Assembly: GCA_009746045.1 (NCBI GenBank)
Contig: RPFO01000213.1
Location: 13,731,721-13,795,720, forward strand
DNA length: 64,000 nucleotides
Direction: 5' to 3'
From: Mesostigma viride
Taxonomy: Eukaryota; Streptophyta; Mesostigmatophyceae; Mesostigmatales; Mesostigmataceae
The notes under the pieces are model-generated. The model saw only the letters and a program-made list of their open reading frames with translations, was not told the DNA's origin and ran no database searches. A program made the translations under genes and the position numbers. Position 1 is the stretch's first letter; each line of letters opens with the position of its first letter. Below, one piece after another: positions 1-11,869 of the stretch.

Positions 1-3000
1 CTGGGAGAAGCAGCACGCGCTGCTGCAGTCGCTGATCCCCGTGCTCGAGTGGCAGGACACGGGCGGCAGCGCCTACACGCTGGTCCAGAACACCCTGTGG
101 GATGCGATCCGGATGTACGTCAATCAGTCAAGTGGGGCTCCGCTGGTCCACGAGTAGCACCTGCAGAGCAGGGGATGAGCTTGCATTGTGTGCTTGTGGT
201 GTTGGCAATACATAGCTGCACGAGGGGAGCTACATCACTGGTAATCAATGCGTGGTAGGGTTAGTTGTCATGGGTAGGAGGGGGCAGGGGGGAAAAGCAG
301 AAGATGCCGTTCACCTAGTGGTTGTTATAAGATGCACTTGTAGTGCTTTAAAGTAGCAGAGGGAGAGGCAGTGCGGATAGTAGTAGGAAAAGGCTTGTGA
401 GGACAACAGCAATAGTTACAGTACCGTTATTAGTGAAAGGAATGCTTGTTGTGACAGCAGCATTAGTCAGTGGGGTAAGTGCAGCCAACCAACCACTATG
501 TTAATAAAAGGCTGCACAGGTGTGTGGACATCATGTTAGGGACATCTCTTTGGTTGGGCACAACCGTGCTGGACATGAGTGGGTCCCGCTAACAGGACGG
601 AAGAGACAAAGTACTACATTCTATGCGACCACCAACCTCCCAACCATGAATTCGAAGCGCACCTTCTTCTCTGGCGAATCTGGACCCTACGCCTTGCAGG
701 TACATTTACTATGCACGCAAGGTCGCCATGCCCCAGAACCTGACCATGATTTCTCGGACGGGTCCCTGGCGGTACATCATCGATAACTGCCTCTCACTCA
801 TTCCCCACGCCGAGGAGCTGCAAGACCTGCAGCGCGAACGGCTCTCCGATTACATCGAACATGTCATCAAAGTACTGGTGAGGGATGCGATAGACCCATC
901 TATCATCCTGAACTACAGTCATTACATATATGTATCCAACAAGGTTGTCCGACTACGGGGGACACATCATCAAGGTGCTGCTGAGGGATGCACGCCACCC
1001 ACGCGCTCCACCACCAGGGTATTTCTATTTAATGTTCTCAACCCCTTGGCGGAACACAGTCTCGCGGTGTCTGGAGGGGCTAGCGGCGGCCGCGGAAGGT
1101 CATGTCTTGCATCTGTTTGTTTTCCTCTATGGGGGTACTCTGCCTGTGTACCAATGACCGACCTTAGCAAGCAATAATGCAGCTGTCCATGGATCATAGT
1201 TTTCCTTGCTTGAACATCTAAGGTCCATCATAAGCAGGTCGTTCGCCATTGGTTGCGAGCGGCAGTGGGACAAAGTGGCGTTTTCTCTGGCTTTGGGCAT
1301 GAGTGAGGAGGGTGGGCAGGGGCGATGGCCAAGGAGAAGCAAACTGTGTGCTTGTGGCGACAGGAATGGACCCTTTGCGTGCGGGAGGGTGTACGTTCAA
1401 TCGTGAGTTGCTCGTGGATGCTAGGCAAGGGTTGAGTCTCAAGCATTCTATGGGTGCTACAGTTATTCTACTGCCTCAATGCACCTACTTCCTAGGTTCC
1501 ACATTGTGTTGACTTCACGACATCTGTCATTGTCTGTACACGTAAGCATGTGGGAAGCTGTGGCATGGGCCTGCATGAGCCCTAGAAAAATAGGCCTACA
1601 AGATGCTGCTCAGGGCACCTAAGTACAGGAAACAAAGGAGAAAGGCTTGGCCTATACTAGTGTACATTGTGGATAAGATCTTAAGCGGCCACTGTGCAAA
1701 CAGGGCTAAACTATTTCTATATTCGGGTGCGGTGGAGCCCACCACAGTTCCACCACAGATCCTTTGTGGGGCTGAATTCCTCAGTGTGTCGGCAAGTCTG
1801 TTGGGCAGTGTATCGGGCAGATTTTGGTTGATGACAAGGGTTTTACCACTTGCAGTTGTGTGCCATATGTATACATCCTAAGAATATGTTTCGGTAAGCT
1901 GGCATGATCCAAACAAAAGCCATACTCCTGTAGTTACACTTTCGCTGTGGTTTTCCAAACCCTCCAAACATTGTGTAATGAGTATGTCAAGCTAGTGTGC
2001 ACATGGGCTTGTTGAATGCTAGTGCGGTGCTCACTTGGTGTGAGTGTGCCGAACGACCCACAATAGACATTTAGCTACTTGGTAGTTATAGGCTTATTCT
2101 CCCTTGCTTTCCTACTCGTTCGTTCTTATTTACCGTCCTTCACTGCTTGCTTCCTTCCCTCCTACCTCCCCCTCCCATTGTCCATGCTTACTTACAGACT
2201 TTTCTTTCGAACTCCTAACTCCCCCCCTCCATCGATTCCTTGTGCTGCACCCCCCTGCAGAAAATCATGTTTGCGGTGGAGGTGGGCGGCGTGTGCGTGG
2301 TGGGCGTGGCGGGCCTGCTGTACCTGCTGCTGCAGATGGCGCACGAGCGTGTGGCGCTCTTCCGCGTGTTCCTCTTCATCCCTCGGCCCACGCTGCGCTA
2401 TCTGGCCGCACTGCCCATCGTGCTCGAGGTGGACGGTGCCGCGGAGGAGGACAGCGACGGGGAGCACTCGGCCAGCCAGAGCAAGAGGAGCGACGAGAGG
2501 TGGGTGTGGGGTCTGTGTCTGGAAACTGAGCAGGTTGATAACTGAGGGGGGGTCTTGACTTGTGACTCGTGCGTGGCTTGATTGGCAACGCGTGAGTGAG
2601 AAGAGCGAGAAGACCATTCCAGGGGAGGGAGACACCCTCCTTCAGCAGTTTAGGGATAGCCAACGGTGACACAAGTGGGCAGGGGATAAATGGATAGCGC
2701 TGGGTCCATGATATAGAACAGCTAAGGACGTGCGGTGCTGCTGTGTAGACAACGCCACCAAGCAAACCTTGGCCGCTTAGTCCGCTGATTGGACTGCCAG
2801 GGTAGCATGCTTGTGCACAATGGTGGCCGAGCGTGCATGCGAGGGCTGCACATAACACAGAGGCATAATAATACTTCTGAGGCATGTAAGGATGGCATCT
2901 ATGTAAAGTAATTTTTGGAACTTAACACACATGGAGCGCCAGTAAAGGTAATCCTAGCAACTACACCGCAATCCCAACCGGTAGTTCTATGCATTGCTAC

Positions 3001-6000
3001 TGCAAGCAGAGGTGACTTGACAGAGAGTTTGTCACAGAGGGGAGCCAACAGGCGCCCCCGCGACGTACGGACTCGTAGGGGGGGGGGGTAACTTAGCTGC
3101 TGCATATCCCACGAGGAGCTGCTGGTGTGATGCCCGTTCTTGATGTGTATGCAAATGTGCTTAGCTTATTTGACTAGAATCGTTTTACTGGCCAAGGACA
3201 TCTCGTCTCCTCCATTGTTCTCTGGGACTCACTAATGCGATAGCCCCGTGGTTAGTTGCTATTGTCAGTGCCTGTCTGCTTATGCCCATCGATTGCCTTC
3301 ATGTAAGACATGGGGAACAATATAGTAGTCTCTTCCCTTTGCTCAAGCCAGTTGCTCTTCCAGTGCCAGTTTTAAGTGCTCACGGGGCCCACATGACCTG
3401 CTGGCGTGCGTGAACACCACACCCTGGGACCACCCCAGGTCGGATGATGGGGAGGAGGATGAGAAGGAGGCAACCAAGAAAGTGGACAAGTCCAAGCGGG
3501 GGCCCAGAGGCGCCGGTGCAGGCATTGGTGCAGGGCCGGTGGAGGTCCAGCTGGCGGGCAAGAAGGCCGTGTACTTGAACCCGGAGGGCTCCAAGATGAT
3601 CCACTTTCTGTACCCGGTCATTGTCTTTGCGCTGCTGGTCTCCGTCTGCGCGGGCGTGGGCTACTTTGCGATGGTCAACACGCGCGACCCGGTCTACACC
3701 GCCAACGTGGCGCTCAAAAAGCACTGGACCGCACGCACTATTCGGTACGGCAAACGTGTGTTCGTGCTGGCACAAGCCCGGATTGTGATAACAGTGTTTT
3801 GATGCGAGAAGGATTGAACAGCACCCATGATTTGGCAGATGAGAGCGCGTTTAATGCTGGCACAAGCCACTGTGATGCTCACTGGCCAGTGTTGAGTATG
3901 AGAAAGACTGGGCTGCGAGCATGATTCAATAACTCACATGTGCACTGCCCAGATGTTTGTGGTTGGGGCAGCTCTCCAGCGTTGGCAGTCCGCCACCTGG
4001 CACTGGGGATGCTGGGATCGTCATGATTTCCTTACATTTGCAAAGCAGTGTTTTAAAAAGTGTTATTGGGGTTGCCATGGAATAGCATGCATGCACCATA
4101 TAACTGACTAAATACTTTTTATCATTGCCTCCCAGCCTCGCTCGCAAACATATCTAGGTCGTATTGCTAGGTACACTATACTCTGATAGTGTTTTTTTCA
4201 TGGGCATCCTTTCCATGGGTTTAGAACACTGTAACCAATCTATAGCCTCCAAATGTGCCCATGCCCCACAGCCTCATGTCCCACAAGCTGGTTATGTGTG
4301 GTCACCTTTGCAAAAAGCTTGAATTGTTTTTTGACTGCATGTGTGGGTCGTGCTTGGTGCAGCCACCTGACCAACGAGCTAGTTCTCCATGGCGAGTACC
4401 CGGCCCAAGCCGCAGCCGTCGGATTCAACCCCGTTCCTGGCAACCCCTTTGTGCACAACCCGCACACTCGGGAAGAACTCAAGGCCATGCTGTACGCGGC
4501 GGCGGTCCGCTTCAAACGAGACCACCGTGGAATCTTCTTTGGGGACCCTGAACTTGGCCTCAAGCCGGCACTGTACCGCTCCACCAAGGTGGCCTCCCTG
4601 CTGTTTGACTTCAACTGCCTGCGGGCGGACAAGTCCACCTGCATGAACAAGACACACCTTTACTACCCCGATGCCAACCGGGGCCTGGACGCGCTCATTT
4701 ACACCTACGCAAGGCAGGCCATCCTGCTGTCGCGGGACAACAACGCGGTGGTGAGTGAGCGCAATGAAGCACGCATTCGTTACAGAAAGAAATGTGGAGG
4801 TCAGGAAATGTATGGACGGCAGCGCTCACAAGCCAGGGCCCTGATCCGTTCGTCGTTGTGTTTTAGGGAACCCAGAGCACGGCCTGAGGGGACAAGTTGG
4901 AATGTGCGCACTTATGGTCAGCGAACGTCTGAATCACAATTTATTTAGTACAAACCGCGTCTTCATCAAGCACGTTAGGAACCTGCATGGGAAAAGCTGT
5001 TAACCCTGCATCGTGTCGAGGCAAGGGGAAGGTCCCGGGCCGCCACTCTTCCTGTTGGGGCCTTGATTCCAAGTAGCACCCAGGGCTGATATACCCATGC
5101 TTCCTCCGCCTACGGTCACCATCGGAAATCGGTGGCATATGGGGTTGAGCGCAACCTGGATTATTGTGAGCTCAATCCTGCACTTTCTTCTTGCCATGTT
5201 CTGACCCCACGTCGGTCGGAGCACCGCGCGTGACTGAATTCGGGAACCACAGCGACTCCGGCCGTAGTGCCCGCAGCGCTGTTACTCGAGACTAGCTAGC
5301 TAGGCTCATCCATCGCATTCCATTTCCATCCCATTGAGGACTTACGCTCACGTTACGCAGTCTACGTGTAAATTACTTGATTAGTGTTTCTGACTTGTTC
5401 AGGTCAATACACAGAGACAAGGTCAGTTAGGCAAATGGGAGGTGGAACTTTTAGGGTTTGGCTGTATGGCAATGCCTAAGATACTCCCCTGTGACATTCC
5501 TGCGATTTCTTTTGTTCTTGCTGAACCAAACCATACCTTACCATAGCTTCGCTTTACAACTCCATCTTAACGACTCAGGGACCATAGTAGCTTTCTGAAC
5601 AGAGCGAAATTCCCTCATGGATGCTCCGTGGCCAAGGGAATTGGCGGTCTCCCAGAGTTGTTTTCAAAGTGCTCACTTATGATTGACGATGCCGTTTGCT
5701 GTCACAGTCTTAACGTTATGGTGCTCTTGTGCTTAAATTTGTCCATCGCTCGCACTGACCTACGCAGCTAAATGTGAGCAACGAACGCTTCAAGTTCATC
5801 ACGGAGATGGGCTCAGCTGACTTGGAGGACGGCATGACAAAAGGGCGGATGACATTCGTGTCCGAGGCCAGGGCCCTAGGCGAGCGCTACCTGGTCGTCC
5901 TCTGGGTGGTGCTGGCCGTGGTCGTCGTGGGCCTCTGGTGGTTCTATTTCCGGTTCATGAGCCCGATGCTGGAGGCGACGCACGAGGAGACCAAGGTGGT

Positions 6001-6220
6001 GGCCAAGCTGCTGTCAGTGCTGCCGACCAACATCAAGTTGGACCAGATCCTCAAGGACGCCCTCACAGGCACCAATGATGAGCGCAACGCGGGCAAGCCC
6101 AGGAAGGGTAAGAAGGGGGACGAGCCGGCAGCTAAGGAGGCGGTGAAGGAGAAGAAGCCTCCCATGTGGCAGACCTTCAAGGCAAGGATGCCCGATGTCA
6201 ACCAGATCCTGGGCATCTAA
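1..6220 (+). CDS. TmcB/TmcC-like membrane sensor protein, paralogue 1 (3' part: last six exons)
   Basis: Exons: <1-114, 700-877, 2261-2499, 3439-3744, 4363-4750, 5768-6220, with TAA at 6218-6220. All junctions are GT-AG and the phases run 2,0,2,2,0, so one frame stays open across all six. The same exons, with identical lengths and phases, recur in the downstream paralogue (55136-62064). The product is the C-terminus of a multi-pass membrane protein. The third exon holds one hydrophobic segment (starting near KIMFAVEVGGVCVVGVAGLL) and the fourth another (around IHFLYPVIVFALLVSVCAGV). The fifth encodes a conserved loop with FVHNPHTREELKAMLYAAAV. The last exon has a strong membrane segment (YLVVLWVVLAVVVVGLWWFY) followed by a lysine-rich cytoplasmic tail. 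The TmcB/TmcC assignment is from family recognition. The N-terminal sensor, TPR and PAS exons lie before the window. Function is unknown; a sensory role is inferred. Confidence 0.85.
946..991 (+). pseudogene. Exon-end remnant inside the paralogue 1 intron
   Basis: About 110 bp after exon 700-877, the intron contains a diverged copy of that exon's 3' end. Conceptually it reads RLSDYGGHIIKVLLRDA, against RLSDYIEHVIKVL plus intron start in the exon. The position matching the 5' splice site has CTGCTGAGG instead of CTGGTGAGG, so the GT is lost. It looks like a decayed local duplication and is not expected to be used as an exon. Confidence 0.6.
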
Positions 6221-6952
6221 AGAAGCACCCACCTGAGCTAGTAACTACTCCCAGTCAGCGTGTGTTATGATGTCCCCATGGCCCTTGACCCAGTGGTAAC
6301 TCAGGCGCCATTGATGTAGGTTATATGTGGCTTTTGTCCTGTAGCTGTTCCCTTTCTAGTGTCATTATGTTGTTCTGGTAACCTGTTTTGTGTTGTTCAT
6401 TATTACTGTGATTGCATGCCCTTGCAAACTGTTTTAAGAACCAAGTGCTCTCAGGCACTAGGGGTTGTTCTGGTGTACACCATATCAACTTGCTTCTAGT
6501 ACAGCATTTTTCGTTTACTTCTTGGCTATTCTTTCTTTGCACCTCCCCTGCGGTGAAATAATTCAAATGAGAAATCAGGCAATTACGTTCGTTCTGATAA
6601 ATGTAGTAGTAATTAATTTAGTTACATGTAGTTTACACGTCCTGATGGTTAGGTTGATACAATTACTATATCATACCGGGTCTCATACTCGGGGTGGGTC
6701 GGTCGGACCACCAATTCACGCAAATAATGAGGAATGCCTTGCTGCCACCAAAAGGCAAAATTTGCAATTGACGGGTGCTGGCTATAGAGTTCGTAAGTTG
6801 TCAGCATTATTTGCGATGCTGACTCGATGAAAAATTCGCTTATTATGAAACATGTTCTCGCTGAGAATGTTGAGTGCTCATGAGGCTTTGTATGCTGATA
6901 ATGTTTCTACCTGTTGTTTCCAACATTAGGTTCTCGGTCTGCAAATTGGTAC
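6221..6952 (+). other. 3' flank of paralogue 1; no further gene seen
   Basis: AT-richer sequence than the exons, presumably 3' UTR followed by spacer. No convincing ORF was recognised. The usual green-algal polyadenylation signal TGTAA is absent here; the first copy downstream of the stop is near 7079, inside a retrotransposon fragment, so the true 3' end cannot be placed. Confidence 0.4.
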
Positions 6953-6963
6953 GGAGCTTGCAT

Positions 6964-7154
6964 TAATTAATTAATTAATTATCAACATCACTCCGTTGGG
7001 AGTAGATGTAGCACATAGCCCTGAGAAGGGGCATATGGCTTTTAATACATTCTAGGCTACTTCATGCAAGGGTGGGAATGTAAGCTACCCCTGCTCTAGG
7101 TGCACCAGGGCACCCGCACCCTCATGGTCTATCACGCTATGCCCGGGTAAGGGG
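6964..7154 (-). mobile_element. 5'-truncated non-LTR retrotransposon 3' end (class B), with target-site duplication
   Basis: Read on the minus strand, this 191-bp copy ends with a conserved block (ATGTGCTACAT, then hairpin CTCCCAACGGAG at 6991-7002) and an (ATTA)n tail. It is flanked by an exact 11-bp direct repeat GGAGCTTGCAT at 6953-6963 and 7155-7165, the expected signature of target-primed integration. No coding part remains. Confidence 0.7.
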
Positions 7155-7165
7155 GGAGCTTGCAT

Positions 7166-7258
7166 GCATATAATTAGTTCGAGGCCAAGGGAAGCCATAT
7201 GCCCCTTCTCTGGGATATGTGCTACATTTACTCCCAACGGAGTTATGTTCCTTTATTA
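7166..7258 (+). mobile_element. Second class B retrotransposon 3' end, inverted relative to its neighbour
   Basis: A block starting near 7194 matches the terminal block of the 6964-7154 copy in the opposite orientation: ATGCCCCTTCTC, then GTGCTACAT, then hairpin CTCCCAACGGAG at 7231-7242. An AT-rich tail (CTTTATTAAT) follows. Together with the copy on the left it makes an inverted pair with arms of about 49 bp. The 5' limit is uncertain and no clear target duplication was found. Confidence 0.5.
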
Positions 7259-7469
7259 ATGGGCCCCAAGACGGCGGAGTTTTTCCACGAGTGCTGCCAG
7301 CGTCGTGGAGACCGCCTCGACCTCGACTGAGGGTCAGGGCGCCCCGTGGTCTGCACGCACGTGTTCCTCGTATTGGCGGAAGCGCCTGTCACTCGCCCTC
7401 ACTCGCACCGTGGCTGATGTGTTATTCCGCCGCACCCAGGCCGACTTTGTCGCGACCCATGCGGTCTAG
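7259..7469 (+). pseudogene. Fragment of a retroelement-associated ORF
   Basis: Starting at ATG 7259 the frame reads MGPKTAEFFHECCQRRGDRL and stops at 7328-7330. A second frame from 7371 reads YWRKRLSLALTRTVADVLFR and stops at 7467-7469. The first segment resembles a minus-strand ORF at 13161-13424 (MGPLTSAFFKECCRLREDRL). A basic WRKR..LALTR stretch like the second is common at the ends of ORFs in algal retroelements. At least one frameshift and the lack of an upstream frame mark it as a remnant. Confidence 0.45.
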
Positions 7470-7635
7470 ATCCCTCCCAGGCCTGCATGGTGGGCCTGCA
7501 GCGATGTTGCTGCGTGTCGTAGTTTTGTGATGTAGTTAATTTTACCTTGTGCAGCTGGCGTGACCCTTGGATGTCCGTGTCAGATTACTATTAATTCTTC
7601 AGGGTTCTTCTTCTTTTCGGGGTTTTTCTTCTGTT

Positions 7636-8442
7636 AATTAATTAATTAATTAATTAAACTCGTGCTCCCGTTGGGGAGTCACGGAGCACCAAAGTGCAGA
7701 GAGTCCCTGTGTGTGCACAACACGTAGAAAGGGCAGAGACCCCCTTTCTCCTTCATGCCAAAGGCATGCCACAGCTGCAATCGGACTCGGTAAACGATCC
7801 GGCAAGGTCTGTGGGTGCAATAAGACCCATGTGAGCATATCATAACAAGGAGCGTGGGCAAGTAATCTGAGCATAGCCAGGACGTAGCATGGCTGTACAA
7901 GTACTAAGCTAAGGCTATGGCTGGTGTACCGTGTGTTAGCGGTGCACGTGACTAGGTATGGTGGCGCAGCTAGGCAAACATTCTAAGCATGGCTGCCATG
8001 GCGGCAGTGACTACCAATGGATACAAGCTAGGGCTATTATTCTAGCCCGCAGGGGGCGTCCACATCTTGTGGTTGATCATCAGGTCCCCGCCCCTCCAGT
8101 ACACGTTGGGCTTCTGGGGGTCCTGCTTAATTGTGGCGGAGGTATTCTGGCCACAGGTCGCGTCGCTGCTGCTGCTGAGCGGGGGTCAGGTCGTCGTCCA
8201 GCCCAGGTGAGGTCGTGCAACCTCTTGCGACGAGAAAGGAGCCGCTGCTTGTCCTGTCACGGGAGGGAAGGTGATCAGCAGGACTGGTGGGGGGGTCGCC
8301 TTGTCCCATGAGTGGGGAAGGCGGTGGCACCCACGCAGTTCTACCTCACCTGCCAGGCCCATGAGGGTAACGGGAGCTGGTCCTTGAGCTCGTCGGCAAG
8401 GGTTGTCAGTGACGTCTCACCTGGCTTCTGGGGGATCGCACC
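7636..8442 (-). mobile_element. 5'-truncated copy of the ORF1-only retrotransposon (class A 3' end)
   Basis: On the minus strand this copy parallels 15225-16033. It has the last part of ORF1 (from the QKPGETS segment to the NHKMWTPPAG end), with several small indels, then the same 3' UTR, the terminal hairpin CTCCCCAACGGGAG (7665-7678) and a (TTAA)n tail. The flanks TTTCTTCTGTT (7625-7635) and TTCCTTCTGTT (8443-8453) are a probable 11-bp target duplication with one mismatch. The reading frame is broken, so no product is expected. Confidence 0.75.
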
Positions 8443-8703
8443 TTCCTTCTGTTGCATGCCAATCTCACCTCCGTAATTTTTCATTCTCGATGAATATAAT
8501 TAGTGAATCTCAGGGGCCGGGACTGAAAGTGCATTTACGTTTTCACAACCGTAAACAAGAATTATGTACCACTGTTTTTTGAGTGTTAGCGCGGGTGTTC
8601 AAGGTCTGAAGGAGTCGGTACGGATGCATCATGGTTACTAGGTGTGCCAGGTGTCAGCTGGCACCCCGCCAATGTATCGCGATCTCAAGCCTCACTTTGT
8701 ATA

Positions 8704-11570
8704 TTCCTTCCTTCCTTCCTTCCTTCCTTCCTTCCTTCCTTCCTTCCTTCCTTCCTTCCTTCCTTCCTTCCTTCCTTCCTTCCTTCCTTCCTTCCTTCCT
8801 TCCTTCCTTCCTTCCTTCCTTCCTTCCTTCCTTCCTTCCTTCCTTCCTTCCTTTCCTTCCTTCCTTCCTTCCTTCCTTCCTTCCTTCCTTCCTTCCTTCC
8901 TTCCTTCCTTCCTTCCTTCCTTCCTTCCTTCCTTCCTTCCTTCCTTCCTTCCTTCCTTCCTTCCTTCCTTCCTTCCTTCCTTCCTTCCTTCCTTCCTTCC
9001 TTCCTTCCTTCCTTCCTTCCTTCCTTCCTTCCTTCCTTCCTTCCTTCCTTCCTTCCTTCCTTCCTTCCTTCCTTCCTTCCTTCCTTCCTTCCTTCCTTCC
9101 TTCCTTCCTTCCTTCCTTCCTTCCTTCCTTCCTTCCTTCCTTCCTTCCTTCCTTCCTTCCTTCCTTCCTTCCTTCCTTCCTTCCTTCCTTCCTTCCTTCC
9201 TTCCTTCCTTCCTTCCTTCCTTCCTTCCTTCCTTCCTTCCTTCCTTCCTTCCTTCCTTCCTTCCTTCCTTCCTTCCTTCCTTCCTTCCTTCCTTCCTTCC
9301 TTCCTTCCTTCCTTCCTTCCTTCCTTCCTTCCTTCCTTCCTTCCTTCCTTCCTTCCTTCCTTCCTTCCTTCCTTCCTTCCTTCCTTCCTTCCTTCCTTCC
9401 TTCCTTCCTTCCTTCCTTCCTTCCTTCCTTCCTTCCTTCCTTCCTTCCTTCCTTCCTTCCTTCCTTCCTTCCTTCCTTCCTTCCTTCCTTCCTTCCTTCC
9501 TTCCTTCCTTCCTTCCTTCCTTCCTTCCTTCCTTCCTTCCTTCCTTCCTTCCTTCCTTCCTTCCTTCCTTCCTTCCTTCCTTCCTTCCTTCCTTCCTTCC
9601 TTCCTTCCTTCCTTCCTTCCTTCCTTCCTTCCTTCCTTCCTTCCTTCCTTCCTTCCTTCCTTCCTTCCTTCCTTCCTTCCTTCCTTCCTTCCTTCCTTCC
9701 TTCCTTCCTTCCTTCCTTCCTTCCTTCCTTCCTTCCTTCCTTCCTTCCTTCCTTCCTTCCTTCCTTCCTTCCTTCCTTCCTTCCTTCCTTCCTTCCTTCC
9801 TTCCTTCCTTCCTTCCTTCCTTCCTTCCTTCCTTCCTTCCTTCCTTCCTTCCTTCCTTCCTTCCTTCCTTCCTTCCTTCCTTCCTTCCTTCCTTCCTTCC
9901 TTCCTTCCTTCCTTCCTTCCTTCCTTCCTTCCTTCCTTCCTTCCTTCCTTCCTTCCTTCCTTCCTTCCTTCCTTCCTTCCTTCCTTCCTTCCTTCCTTCC
10001 TTCCTTCCTTCCTTCCTTCCTTCCTTCCTTCCTTCCTTCCTTCCTTCCTTCCTTCCTTCCTTCCTTCCTTCCTTCCTTCCTTCCTTCCTTCCTTCCTTCC
10101 TTCCTTCCTTCCTTCCTTCCTTCCTTCCTTCCTTCCTTCCTTCCTTCCTTCCTTCCTTCCTTCCTTCCTTCCTTCCTTCCTTCCTTCCTTCCTTCCTTCC
10201 TTCCTTCCTTCCTTCCTTCCTTCCTTCCTTCCTTCCTTCCTTCCTTCCTTCCTTCCTTCCTTCCTTCCTTCCTTCCTTCCTTCCTTCCTTCCTTCCTTCC
10301 TTCCTTCCTTCCTTCCTTCCTTCCTTCCTTCCTTCCTTCCTTCCTTCCTTCCTTCCTTCCTTCCTTCCTTCCTTCCTTCCTTCCTTCCTTCCTTCCTTCC
10401 TTCCTTCCTTCCTTCCTTCCTTCCTTCCTTCCTTCCTTCCTTCCTTCCTTCCTTCCTTCCTTCCTTCCTTCCTTCCTTCCTTCCTTCCTTCCTTCCTTCC
10501 TTCCTTCCTTCCTTCCTTCCTTCCTTCCTTCCTTCCTTCCTTCCTTCCTTCCTTCCTTCCTTCCTTCCTTCCTTCCTTCCTTCCTTCCTTCCTTCCTTCC
10601 TTCCTTCCTTCCTTCCTTCCTTCCTTCCTTCCTTCCTTCCTTCCTTCCTTCCTTCCTTCCTTCCTTCCTTCCTTCCTTCCTTCCTTCCTTCCTTCCTTCC
10701 TTCCTTCCTTCCTTCCTTCCTTCCTTCCTTCCTTCCTTCCTTCCTTCCTTCCTTCCTTCCTTCCTTCCTTCCTTCCTTCCTTCCTTCCTTCCTTCCTTCC
10801 TTCCTTCCTTCCTTCCTTCCTTTCCTTCCTTCCTTCCTTCCTTCCTTCCTTCCTTCCTTCCTTCCTTCCTTCCTTCCTTCCTTCCTTCCTTCCTTCCTTC
10901 CTTCCTTCCTTCCTTCCTTCCTTCCTTCCTTCCTTCCTTCCTTCCTTCCTTCCTTCCTTCCTTCCTTCCTTCCTTCCTTCCTTCCTTCCTTCCTTCCTTC
11001 CTTCCTTCCTTCCTTCCTTCCTTCCTTCCTTCCTTCCTTCCTTCCTTCCTTCCTTCCTTCCTTCCTTCCTTCCTTCCTTCCTTCCTTCCTTCCTTCCTTC
11101 CTTCCTTCCTTCCTTCCTTCCTTCCTTCCTTCCTTCCTTCCTTCCTTCCTTCCTTCCTTCCTTCCTTCCTTCCTTCCTTCCTTCCTTCCTTCCTTCCTTC
11201 CTTCCTTCCTTCCTTCCTTCCTTCCTTCCTTCCTTCCTTCCTTCCTTCCTTCCTTCCTTCCTTCCTTCCTTCCTTCCTTCCTTCCTTCCTTCCTTCCTTC
11301 CTTCCTTCCTTCCTTCCTTCCTTCCTTCCTTCCTTCCTTCCTTCCTTCCTTCCTTCCTTCCTTCCTTCCTTCCTTCCTTCCTTCCTTCCTTCCTTCCTTC
11401 CTTCCTTCCTTCCTTCCTTCCTTCCTTCCTTCCTTCCTTCCTTCCTTCCTTCCTTCCTTCCTTCCTTCCTTCCTTCCTTCCTTCCTTCCTTCCTTCCTTC
11501 CTTCCTTCCTTCCTTCCTTCCTTCCTTCCTTCCTTCCTTCCTTCCTTCCTTCCTTCCTTCCTTCCTTCCT
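8704..11570. repeat. 2.87-kb (CCTT)n tetranucleotide array
   Basis: About 716 copies of CCTT (GGAA/AAGG on the other strand) with no base substitution. The only interruptions are two single-base T insertions near 8854 and 10823, so the central block is about 1.97 kb of perfect repeat. The strand is fully polypyrimidine/polypurine, able in principle to form triplex (H-DNA) structures. Three + frames and one - frame stay open throughout, but the products are only SFLP or KEGR repeats and are artefacts. Confidence 0.98.
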
Positions 11571-11869
11571 AACCTGCTGAGCCCCCACTAGCGGCTTCAA
11601 TGGCCTGGCAGCCAGCCAGTAAAAAAAGTAAGTAAGTAAGTACTTGCGTGTCATGAGCATGTGGGCATGCCACGGAGTACTATGCTAATCTCATTAGAAA
11701 AAATAAGTACACCAAAGTTACAAGGATCGATCGTCAGCATCATGCCCCAACCATATAATAGTCACTAAAGGGGGGCATAATTCTCATCTGAGCTGTCCCC
11801 TTAACTGTAATGCATATGGCAGACGAGGCGGTTGTGTAGCGGCTATCCTCAGGGGCAATAATTTAACCT

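Noticed and set aside
8631-11660. Open frames of 976-991 codons on both strands
   Set aside because: They are translations of the CCTT/AAGG array (SFLP and KEGR repeats), open in several frames at once, with no start context or domain.
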